This document shows, in pieces, positions 50,257 to 61,254 of a DNA stretch of 64,000 nucleotides. The number at the start of each line of letters is the position of its first letter. Position 1 is the first letter of the stretch. A program made the position numbers and the translations under genes. The stretch spans positions 24,012,234-24,076,233 of the forward strand of contig NC_064892.1 in NCBI RefSeq assembly GCF_929443795.1, given 5' to 3'. Below the pieces are notes generated by a model. It made no database searches, was not told the DNA's origin, and saw only the letters and a list, made by a program, of their open reading frames with translations. This stretch comes from Astur gentilis. Its lineage: Eukaryota; Chordata; Aves; Accipitriformes; Accipitridae.

Positions 50257-53035
50257 CTAAACAACACCTTCCCTGGGATACATAAATTAGGAAATTATGC
50301 ACCATATGACTCATGGTAAAAAAACAAACAAACAAACCCTTAAAATTTGTTTTCTGGTCTAACAAAAGATGTAAGTAGCAATAGTTTAAATCCAATTGTT
50401 TTTTAAAAAAGAACAATGAACAAGTCCTAAACTTTTCAGTCTCCTTTTTTTGCACCATCATACCTAAGTTCTTCAATATGACATATGTCCTCTCTTCTTG
50501 CTTAAGGCATGGCTAGCTGATGACCCTCTAAAGCACCAACTCCTCCCACAAACATTCAGACTACACAGACTGTGAAGAATGGAACAGACCTTTATTATCC
50601 TAACAGTGCTCTTTGTGCTGGTTGTAAAGGTTATCTCATAGGTACCCTCAGCATGTCATAGATTTAATCATAGATGAATGTTCTGTGGAATCTATAGATA
50701 GGCTGTAGGTACCAAGGCAGCAGAATATTTGCAGTAGCAGACTTAAGTTTAACCTATTAAGTTATAATACTCCCTCTCCAGGTCACATTTGTTCTGGCAT
50801 CTCTTACCATACACAGAGACTCTGCAAGCAGGGTATGTTCAGTTTAAGATTATACAGCTACTTTTTCTATTTAAGTAGACTAATATACATATAATAGAAA
50901 TCTATGACTGCTGAGCTGCTAGGCTAAGCATTAATACGTTCACTACCCCCCCCAAGATGCCTGACAAGTCTTTTCTGGCCAGGTAGTTAATAGGCAAGAA
51001 ACAGTCTACCTTCTGGTTTTTGAAACTGATTTGGTACTTGATGCTACTGATCTGTTGCCTTCCAGTTCCCTGCTTTATTCCTACGGCTTAATACCTTTTC
51101 ACTTCAACATATTTTTTTAAGGTTCTTAGAGTCACAAACTATCTGCATCCAAGCGATATCACCTCTGTTCGTGCTTTCTGTTCTTGTACTGCTGTAGCCT
51201 ATGTACATTCCCAAAGCTTTTTTTTTTCCACAGTGTAGCAATTTTCTCACTAAACCTAAATCAAGGTCACACTGGTTTACATCTAGCAATGCCTCAAATC
51301 AGAGACAGCCGAGAAAAGGCTGGTGTTATGTCCATAGACAGGATTCCCCAAATATCAAACACCAGAATTCTGAAATGTGAAAGGATCATGCATCCAGCCA
51401 GCTTGGGAGCCAGTGTGACCTCCATGAGGAAGCCATGTCATTCACATGAGGCACATGGAACATGATTAAATTACACATTTTCAAATTACAACAGTCAAGC
51501 ACATCTTTTGGTAGGTACGAAAAGATTAGGTGTCACCTGTATTTGATTCTGGACAAAACTGCATTTTCTGAGTGTCAGAACATTATCCCAAGGTAGCAAC
51601 TGCCAAGAAGAAAAACACTTTGTATGCTTTATTGATCACATCAACTACAGTATTGGTAGAATTGCTGGTTTTGAATTGATTTTAAACCAATAAAGGTCTG
51701 GCACAGACAATTTCCAGAGGTATAAACCTTATTTCTGGGACAGGGAAACAGTCTTAAAATGCATGTTGACTTTCAAGAAGTCTGACAGATTCTGTGACAG
51801 TGCCATGTGCCTTTCCTTTGCATCTTGCATTTAACACATCACAGTAGATCCTACCATTTCTGCATAACAAATTACCTCACTGTGTGTGTGTAATAATAAC
51901 AAATCACAAAATTTTCTGTGATATGACCTACACAGGTGTATCTTTAAACAAATGGGCCATCCTTACTGTATGCCTGGAGAAAGTTTCCCCATCTGATTTA
52001 AAAAGACAGAAATTTTGAAATCGGAGATGTGTGGCACTAATGCTTCCCTCCCTGACCTTCCTTTTGTCGAGTATCACGCTTCCTTTTGATGGTCATCAGT
52101 TTCCTAAATATGACTGTATTGAAGCATGTTTACACTACACGAACAAAGTGAATGTTAAGGGAATTAAGATATTTACATAAGTTATCTATTTTTCTTATTC
52201 TCATAATTTTTTTACTTCTTTTTCCTAATTAATAAGAACCAGTTATCTTTTTTTTTTTTTTTTTTTCCCGAATGAAAACAATCCATTTACCTCATTGAGC
52301 CATAAATTACCTTATAAGTCTGAAATGAGGCTCCATGCTGTTCAGTGAAGTTGCTCTGGCTTGACATAAGCATGAAGGAAGAGGAGAATCTGATCCCCCA
52401 CATGGAAATATTTCAGAACATATAATTATTTTGCAGTTTTGAAGGTGGTGGGACAGATAGACAAAACCTAGGATTTTTACTCCTCCAGTAGCTGAATTTA
52501 TGCAATGTTGTCATTTTTAAAATACTAGTGTTGGCAGATTAAATATCGATATTGACCAACTTGTATTGATCAGAATAGTTATTGGTCAAGATCTGCAAAC
52601 TCATTCAAGATGTAGAATAGAGAAATTCCAAAAACTGAAGATACTGAAGCAACCACCACAGCAGACCACTGCCTGTCACCAGACCCAATATCTTTGGACC
52701 TTGCTGACAGAAGTGGAAATGTCTGAAGAAATCAGCACTTAATCTTTTTCAGGATAATTTCCTTCATAAAATCACAGTTATGCCATGTGTTGGGCATTGG
52801 AATTCAGCAGGCATTAAAATCACTGATTCCCAATTCTATAAATACATAAAGACAATAATAAGAAAAGTGCTGATCAGACAAAAAGCTGCTAAAATAGCGA
52901 AGAGATGTTTCAAAAAGTAGGTGTTGCTACATGTAGCATTTATACCAATGAAAATGCTGTATATGCCCTGTCCACTCCTTAGCCTGGTCTTCCTCTTTTC
53001 TGTACTTACTGTCTTTTTTTCCCCTCCACCTATAG
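50257..53035. other. Presumed intron upstream of the exon
   Basis: AT-rich, no supported gene. It ends in a polypyrimidine tract that serves the exon at 53036. A T run lies at 52250-52266. Confidence 0.55.
53012..53035 (+). promoter_or_regulatory. Splice acceptor of the 53036 exon
   Basis: Polypyrimidine tract of T and C followed by ACCTATAG. A strong match to a vertebrate 3' splice site; TACTTAC at about 53003-53009 could serve as branch region. Confidence 0.7.
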
Positions 53036-53192
53036 GAAACATATAAAAATTTACCCCGTTGGACCCAAAACTGAGGAAGAAAAAAACTCCCGCAACAATC
53101 TCATGTTCTTCCTGTCAAAGACCCCAGGGTGCTCTGCGCCCCTGCTGCCGTTCTGCTTCGAGGAGACTGGAATGATACCCCGGTACTGGCGG
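53036..53192 (+). CDS. Internal coding exon of an unrecognised gene
   Basis: A 157-bp segment that looks like a real internal exon. It starts after a strong acceptor and ends at CGG|GTAAGT, a near-consensus donor. The first base completes a codon from the previous exon, then 52 codons run without a stop to a codon boundary. Only this frame is fully open across the exon, and GC rises sharply inside it. The peptide begins KHIKIYPVGPKTEEEKN, has two cysteines (residues 32 and 40) in a PGCSAPLLPFC section, and ends IPRYWR. I do not recognise the protein and propose no function. No second exon of the same gene was identified here, so the introns are long on both sides. Confidence 0.7.
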
Positions 53193-53198
53193 GTAAGT
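53193..53198 (+). promoter_or_regulatory. Splice donor of the 53036 exon
   Basis: GTAAGT directly after TGGCGG, matching the U1 snRNA-complementary consensus at all six intronic positions. Confidence 0.7.
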
Positions 53199-55030
53199 AC
53201 TAACTAGAGTTACTGACATGTAACTCTAAAGGAAATATAGCACTAAAAGAAGTGGAAGGGCATGAATGCCTTATTAAAACAGATCCTACTAGTGTCAGTG
53301 GGAACCATTTCTTTGAGTAAATAAGCCAGCTATTTTAATCTCAGCTTTCTGTATCACATGGCATGGCATGTTGCTTCTTACCCAGTCTGCCATCTGTGAC
53401 TGAATTACTTGCAGGGAATCTTTTGTCCTTGTGTAAGGCAGGTTGGAGCAGTATCTGTAGCCTGAAAACTCCAAGGGCAGCAGGAAACAAAGCAGTTTTT
53501 TTAAACATGAAATCCATCAGACAGGTACATCAGGGATTCTGCGTAGCATCTATTTTAAGCTCTAAGCGTGTGACTGGCAGTTGTGGAGAAGGTCTTGGAG
53601 TGCCTAACAACAAACTGGTACAAGGCATTTTAGAAGGAAGTACTATTGTTCTTTGCCTGCTCTCTTTCCTCTGAAGTCTAGCCTGGCTTTTACAAGCAGG
53701 GCCTATGCTGTGAGAGAATAGTGATCACTCCACATCCGAGGCAATGAGTAAATCCTCAGGGGAGCTAAGGAACATATGTGAAAGCAATTGCTGTGACTCC
53801 TTTTGAAAGGTTACAGAATGCATTCCCCTAACACCCTGTCACTCTCTGTTCTGCTGACTAACATCGAAACAAGCCTGGGACTCAGCTGCTCCCTTTCATA
53901 CCCGCCCCTCACTCTTTGCCTTATGCTTTCCACCCTTTCTGAGCACATCAAAGCTTTGGAGTTTGTGACAGCACTTTGCTCGAGGCAATTGCTGCTAGTA
54001 GGCTCCCTCCTGTACTCATGACCTGGTAGGACTATATATGTAATATCTTTACTCTGTGCAAAACCTGTTTTCTAGAGATGGTCTGACGAAAAAAAAATAT
54101 CTCAAATTAAGTGCACATGTAAAAATACTAGTTATGTTGTGAAAAATACCTGTTTAACAACACAGAAAATACTTTTCTGGTCTGTGACTGGAAATGTTGA
54201 GCAAAGACCCAATTGTTTGCCTTCATCTACTTTCTCAAAATTAAATCATAAGACAGTATTCCATTATTCTAGAAAAAACTTCAATCCATTAAATTAATGA
54301 CTGGCTTTTTCTTGCTGTTTTGACTAAAGAGATAGTGAAAACTGGTGAAAAAGCACTTTCCACAAATCACTTGTATTAGTGCAATTACTCCTATGGCAAA
54401 ACCTCAGGAACATCTAATGTTTTTAGCAACCTGAATCTAGAAAAATTGTAAATGGTCAGCCTTTTTACTTAACTCTTCTTGAAAAATTGAACTTTGTTTA
54501 TGGATGTTTAACAATAGCGGAAGATATGGTTTTGACAAGAACTATAATCTCCTGGAAGAGTGACTGAGAAATTAATTAAAAAAGAAGACTGAAAAAGCAA
54601 TTTTGGAGGCCAAAAAAAAAAAATAAAAAAAAAAATCATAAAACTATTCAATTTAATGGTACTGGTCACTTCTGAATTAAGTACTTATTTTTTCTTAAGT
54701 CTTCAACTAAAAAGTAATTCTGTTTTCCTAGTTTTCCATGAGACCTACTTTATTTAAAGCATAGGAACCGACAAATTGCAATAGTATACGGATGATGTGG
54801 GCCATAACAAGAGGTAAAATATTTGACCTGTTACTAACTTAAAAGTTTCCACATTATCATTCTGAAACAGAATAGGAAAAAAAAGGTATATTTAGCATTT
54901 TGGAATTAAAAAAAAAAAAAAAAAAAAGGAATAAGAAGTAAAGTTTCTGATTATTCTAATTACAAGAAGGCAGGTGTGTTAAATTAAAACAGAAAGAAAG
55001 TGTTAGTCAAGGCATTTTGAACAGTCCCAG
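53193..55030. other. Presumed intron downstream of the exon
   Basis: No second exon recognised. The open frames 53363-53674 and 53803-54021 (+) have no domain or good splice pairs. A runs occur at 54610-54634 and 54908-54927. Confidence 0.55.
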
Positions 55031-55616
55031 TGTCCTGATTTCAGCTGGGATAGACTTTATTTTCTTCCTAGTAGCTGGTACAGTGCTGTGTTTTGGGTTC
55101 AGTATGAGAAGAATGTTGATAACACACTGATGTTTGCAGTTGTTGCTCAGTAGTGTTCATACCAAGTCAAGGATTTTTCAGCTTCTGATGCCCAGCCAGC
55201 AAGAAGGCTGGAGGGGCACAAGAAGTTGGCACAGGACACAACCAGGGCAGCTGACCCAAAGTGGCCAACGGGGTGTTCCAGACCATGTGACATCATGCCC
55301 AGTATATAAACTGGGGGCAGTTGGCCTGGGAGAATCGCTGCTTGGGATCTAACTGGGCGTCAGTTGGTGGGTGGTGAGCAATTGCATTGTGCATCACTTG
55401 TTTTGTATATTCCAATCCTTTTATTATTATTGTCATTTTAATATTGCTATTGTTATGATTATTAGTTTCTTCCTTTCTGTTCTATTAAGCTGTTCTTATC
55501 TCAACCCATGAGTTTTACCTTTTTCCTTCCTATTCTCTCCCCCATCCCACTGGGGGTGGGGGAGTGAGTGAACGGCTGCGTGGTGCTTAGTTGCTGGCTG
55601 GGGTTACAGCACGACA
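55031..55616 (+). mobile_element. Solo LTR, avian ERVL-like, 0.58-kb family
   Basis: A 586-bp plus-strand LTR with intact TGT...ACA ends. Flanks CCCAG (55026-55030) and CTCAG (55617-55621) form a 5-bp target duplication with one mismatch. Core promoter: TGACATCA (55288-55295) and TATATAAA (55303-55310). The middle section matches the copy at 44835. No internal genes. It lies about 1.8 kb downstream of the unidentified exon in the same orientation, so it could supply a promoter or poly(A) site to that transcript. Confidence 0.88.
55288..55310 (+). promoter_or_regulatory. CRE-like site plus TATA box in LTR
   Basis: TGACATCA followed 7 bp later by TATATAAA; the same arrangement as in the LTR at 44835-45426. 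Confidence 0.65.
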
Positions 55617-56254
55617 CTCAGATTTCAAAGCAGTATTCACTACTCAATCGGTGGATATTACTCTGAATCTGACCATCTTTCTGGCATCTTAGCTTGGGCC
55701 ACCGAGACCAGAGCTTTGAAAGTCACTACTCATGGCTGGAAATGTAAGGCAAATAGATAGATAAGGCAAATATGAAGATAATTCTTGTTTCCTCACTAAC
55801 TGTTTTAAACAAGACTTATTTAGGATCAGCTTACTGTTTTCTTGTTTACATTACTTAACCTTGTGTTCTTCTTTCATATTCATAAAACACATGATTTTAG
55901 GCACATCATTGTGGTATGATGTTCTTTTCATAAATGTCATGACATTTGTCCTCCAGGCTGGTTTATACTCTCTTCCCTCATTAGCATTCGTGCTTGGCGA
56001 CTGTCCATGCTTTTCTCCTTATTCCTGTGCCAATTCATGACACCTGGCCACAGTAACCTTTCAAACGGTTTAGGACGCAGAATTCCCTAGGTTTAAGATA
56101 ATTTCAATATGCAGTTAAAGTTATGTATGTTTGGACAGATGCCCAGATGTTTCATGAGGTTCCATCCTCATTTATAATTTAAAAAAGATGAACTTATTTT
56201 ACCAAATAAGATAATATTTATTCAGATTTGATTCTTCAAGAGACATCTGCACAA
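55617..56254. other. no gene seen
   Basis: AT-rich, presumed intron or intergenic; nothing recognised. Confidence 0.55.
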
Positions 56255-56690
56255 TTATGCAGGAGGAGACACACAGGCAGAGATACAAGAGAGCTGCCAG
56301 GGCAGGAAGGAAACCAGAGAAGAAACATTGAAGAAAAGTAAAATAGCTACCCAGAGCAGGGCAGGAGCAAAAGCAGCCACCTCAAGCGGGGACAGCGAGG
56401 AGGCGAGGAGGAGGTATGACCACAAAGGGACGGTGGCTGAGGGAGGAACCTACGCCAGAGTGACAGAGTAGATCCCACAGCGCACTGAGCTCTAAGCCCT
56501 GCACTGCCTGTTGCCTCGCCAAGGGGACTGGGTAGAATGTGTGGCTGGGGAACTGGAGACCAGGAAGAGAGGAGAAAAGGGGGTTTGCCTAGGTGCTTGT
56601 TTATTTGTTTCTTTGTGAGAGTTCCCTGACTTGAAATGTTGGGGTTTTTTTGGCTCAGGACAGGCCTTCAGACTTTTTGAAATAAAATGT
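56255..56690 (+). mobile_element. Purine-rich LTR-like island
   Basis: A GC- and purine-rich segment set in AT-rich DNA, with AGGAGG, CAGGGCAGG and GAGGCGAGG strings, then a T/G-rich section (TTGTTTATTTGTTTC) and an AATAAA at 56680-56685. The order purine-rich, T/G-rich, poly(A) signal recalls the 3' half of avian ERVL-type LTRs such as the one at 34041, but I cannot align it by eye. Ends and family are uncertain. It could also be a terminal exon with a poly(A) signal. Confidence 0.35.
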
Positions 56691-59600
56691 GTAAAACTTT
56701 AGAAACTGATGTAATGGTTTCCTTGCTGTAAAAAGGTTTTTAGGAATTATGATAATATCCTCTTTATTACCAATTATACAAATAACATATTGATGAACTC
56801 TGAAGAAATGGTTAAAATGCATAAAAGTAGGATCACTAGATCATTATTTTAGATCATTTATGTAATTGATATAAATGGAGTCACTGGCCATAATCCATAA
56901 TTAAACATGATTTTCATTTTTCAGCAAATTATATTTTTAATGTATAACACCTTCTCTTTGTCTGATCTCTCAGGTAGCATGTATTTCTGCAAATTATAAA
57001 CCTTCTCTTTCAATGTGGAATTATTTTTGAGTATGTTAAAATAAATAAGTTAATGAATTAACAATACTTTAAAAAAAATAGACACTTACAAAGATATTAA
57101 AATGTTCTGTTGGTTAGAGTGTACTTTTCCCACAAATATACCTTGAGGTAACATGATAGACTCCCCAAACATTTTGGCCAGTGACTTCAAAAGACAGTAG
57201 GATTGTTTTACTCTAACTCATATTTATCCTGTATTTAGTCCCTTGTATTTATCCCATGAACACATGCCTTCAGATAACTTTTCTGTAATAAAATGGGTTT
57301 TAATGTGCTTGACCTGTTTATTCCTGTATCTTTTAACTTTTGGATTTCTTTTAAATATGGCCTTACCTCTGTATTTTCTGGATGTGTAAGCCTCTTTCTG
57401 TACCACTATTTTAGTCACTTCTGACTAATCCAAAGTTCTAACCCTAAGAAGTATTTTTACATGTGTTTTCTGAGACAAAAGCAAAAACCATCAACAGATT
57501 ATAAAAATAATGTCTGCTCTGAAAGACATTGATAAATAACAGGTGCTTCATGTGAATAAGCCCTATGGTAAAGGGGTCAAGGAATCTCTTGATTAAAGTC
57601 CATAAAGCAGAATGATGCCTGGGAAATGCCCTTTAAGGTCAGTGGAACTACCGCCTACATAACCAAGAGCATATTTCAACCCCAAATTTACCATGTCTTG
57701 CTGTAGTTCTCCCTGCAGTTAATTTTGTATTTAGTGTCTGGAGTTGATTTATATACAGACTGTTGTTGTAGACTTTTCTAACAAAATATTTTATATTTCT
57801 GTTCTTCTGAAGAGTGATTAGAGGTGAACATCTGTGCTCTACACAATTTATGACATTATGAAAGTAACTTTCAAAAGTGTGTAAACAGATATGGTAGCTG
57901 CAACAGCTTGCTTATCTGTAGCAATATGGTGACCCAGATCTCTGACAAGCTAGATTTGTTTGCCTTTCTTCTTCTTGACATGTGTGTCAAATAATACATA
58001 AGAAAGTGCATAGAGAAATATGTTAAAAGTATAAGTAGTAGACACCTTAAAACCTACATTTTCATAGGTAGCGAGGTATATAAGGGGAATGTGGTACCTA
58101 ATACATTAGATGTACTGCTAAGTTGTTAAGAAAACCTGACTATCTACATAGCTCTACATATATAAAAGCCTAGACAATTTGAGAGTCTGACCATATGTAT
58201 AATTGAAAAATGAGAAATATGTCTACTATATTTAATCAGATGGATTAAAGCTAGGATATACTTGTCCCATTCAGCTTTGTAGTTTGACAAAATGAAAATT
58301 TGGTAGTCATTTATTAACAGTTTCCCATTATAATAGAATGGCTGCACATATGTAGTATGAAACTTCACATGTAATATCCATCTGTATTACCTTAGATCAG
58401 GCTGATTTTGCAATGTTTTGCTTACGGGATCCTGAATAGGGAGCCATCTGTGCGAGTTAGACAGTACTGCATGAGAAAGAGAGAAGTCTGTCACAACATT
58501 GCACTTTTCTAGACAGAGAAATAAAGCTAACTGTCGAATGAAGTTCAGGTAAAAATCCTTGTGAGAATATGGTCCTATTCAATGGCAACTGTAGCTATTT
58601 ATAAAGTTATCATATAATAATTCAGAGGTATTTTTAACAGCATGTGATCTTGAAATTACTATTAGTCAATTATACTAAACAACTAGGAAAAGAGAAATGT
58701 CAGAATGCTTTCGTACTAGAGTCTTACCAACAGAAGCCACAAAGACTGAAAACCGGTTATAAATGCGATCATTTAAGTGCAGGAATTTACAAACAAAAAC
58801 CAAACTTTTTTTGAAAGGAAATATGGCAAATCCTGAACCCCAGGACATTTTCAGATAGTGCTACAGATGTTCAGGTTCAAGGGAGAATAAAAACTACATA
58901 ATTCAGCCTAAAACTTCTACCTAAATCTAAGGTACCAACTGAGTCATTCAAAATGTGAGAGAAAAAGTTGTTAATATGGCCACATGTATCATAGTGCATA
59001 AATGTATACTTTTTTTAATCTTCTTAAATAAACTTATCTTCTTGGTCAGAAGAGTAGAAGCACTAGTTTTCTTCCTGTTCTTTTCATAATCTGATCATAT
59101 TTCCAATGAAAACATTTGTTTCAGTGGCTGGGAAATCAAGCCCTCTGTGAACATAACATTGTTCAGTCTCAGCATGTGCTGTTCACTGTCCACATTTTCC
59201 AGCTCTGAATCTCTCTGTGTTTCCTTCTCCTCTTTCTCTTTTCATTTACAACTGCCATTTTCTCCTGATTGCTGAGTGTCCATTATTTCTGTTGCATCAG
59301 AACACTTTAATAGTACTGATATTCTGTATTCGTTCACAAAGCACTTGTTGGATGCTAGCTTTGGAGCTCTCAACATGATTATTGGCTTGTATGAACATGC
59401 TTCCAGCAGTTTAAAAACAAGTTCAAATCTCTTCCAAAGAACATTTGAAAACCCCTGTCTCCAAGTACCATACTACAGAGATGTTTCCTGTATGTCCCAT
59501 GCCACAAAATCAAACCCTCTTCAATACATCCAAAACTGTTGTTCCCTTATTCCTTCACCTATTGTTGTTGTAATTATTATTAATAATTACAGTTACTATT

Positions 59601-61254
59601 ATTTTCTTTGCTTATTTTACCAAAAATATTAATTGGATTTGATCTGAATTTACTAATAATTTTTGGCTATTACAAAACAGTGTTTTGTGGAAGTAAGTCA
59701 GTCATTTTTTTTTTTTTTTTTTTTTCAGGAAAAAACCCACAAAACTAGAATTGGACCATTCTTCAGTACGATACAGAATATAACATCCCACTTGCAGACT
59801 CAGTCAGAGCATGAATAATCACCTGTTTGGGGAGGTTACTTCTTAATTATTAGGATATAGGTGTGTGTGTTTCATTGATAATTCAATATGAAAATCCTTC
59901 TCCAAAGGAAAAAATAATACTATGTTTTGGCTTGTTTGTTGCTTTGTTTTGTTTTTTTTTTTTCTTCTGGTGTATCCGTTATTTAATACCAGTGCTTCAC
60001 AAATTCAGATAATATTGTCTGTTTCACAGAAAGAAAACTGAAGCAGACACAGATCTTCTCTGTGAGCCCACATTGAATTAAGACAGGTATATGGGTTAGC
60101 TGTCTTTTACCAAGGCTGACTACTGATTCTCTGCGAGACAGCAGGGTTTAATTCTTAGTCATTGAACAGCTTGTGTAATCATTTGCATCTACAAAACATG
60201 TCTAGAACTCTGCCTTTTCAAAACAGTATTTTATATTGTACTGTTCAGAGGGCAAAATGGGGAAAAAAACAAGCCAAACATTTTAGCCTGGCAAACCCTT
60301 GCAATATTGTTTCATAAAATTTCAAGCTTCTTTAACTGTTACTCCACTGAGACATTCATAAAGTTAGAAGGATACATTCCAGAGTCTTTGTTAGAGCTGC
60401 ACTGCCTTGACAGTTATTGGAGATCTTCCAAGCCGATCTGTAACCTAGGGTAATAAGATTCAAACCCACAGCAAAGGAAGTTAGTTCATTGAAACCTCTC
60501 AATAAAATGTCTCACTGGAAGTGGATGTGAGCTCTCTTCTTGCATTTACCATATTAAGGTCTGTTGTTTTGTCACACTCTGCTGTGCTTTACTTGGAAAG
60601 ATTCTTACTACAGAAGGTAGAAAAGAAAATAATGCCAGCTACATAAGTATTAAATATATTTGCTGTACCTTCAAAGGAGTGGCATAAAATATATTCCAAA
60701 TGGAGCTACACTGTCTGTGTGTTGGGGGCAGGGGGAGAGGGGAATAGCTAGGCAAGAAAAAGCAGAAGCTGAGAAAGAAAGAGTTCTGCTTCTGTGAATA
60801 TGAGGCCATCATTGTACTATAAGCAGATGCAAAGCCTTTTTTGCTGCTACAGATCAAGGAGTAAACACTGTAGCATGCAAATGATTAAACAAACAAGGCC
60901 ATTTCTCTCAAAGCTCTAAATAAAACATTGTCATGTAAGTAGCAAAGAAAATGAATCTGGAATTTGCCTAGAAATTATTGTCACATTATCAGTGGGATAG
61001 AGTAGAGCTCTCTTTATGGCACAGCACGATCCAACAGCAAATTGTGCTTCCTGTGCATGGGTTGTGAAACAGTCTTCAAAGGAAAACTGAGACACAAGTA
61101 AAGAAATTTCTACCAGCTGTCAAAATCCCATTCTGCAAGCTGTATAAACACACAGAATAGAGATACACAGTTTCGTCCCAAAGCTCAGAGAAGACCAAAT
61201 GAGTGGTGTGTAGGACTAGGCTGTATGTGCTGCAAAGATCAGATGAGACTTACA
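56691..61254. other. AT-rich DNA, no gene seen
   Basis: No supported gene. The 118-codon frame at 59276-59632 (+) ends in AT-repeat-derived Ile/Tyr runs and shows no domain. T runs occur at 59706-59728 and 59949-59962. Confidence 0.6.

Noticed and set aside
44835..55616. The two plus-strand LTRs 9.6 kb apart as the two ends of one provirus
   Set aside because: The spacing fits a provirus, but the DNA between has no gag, pol or env, contains a CR1 tail and a host-like exon, and the 55031 copy has its own 5-bp flanking repeats.
59276..59632. 118-codon plus-strand frame
   Set aside because: No recognisable domain; its end is derived from simple ATT/GTT repeats.
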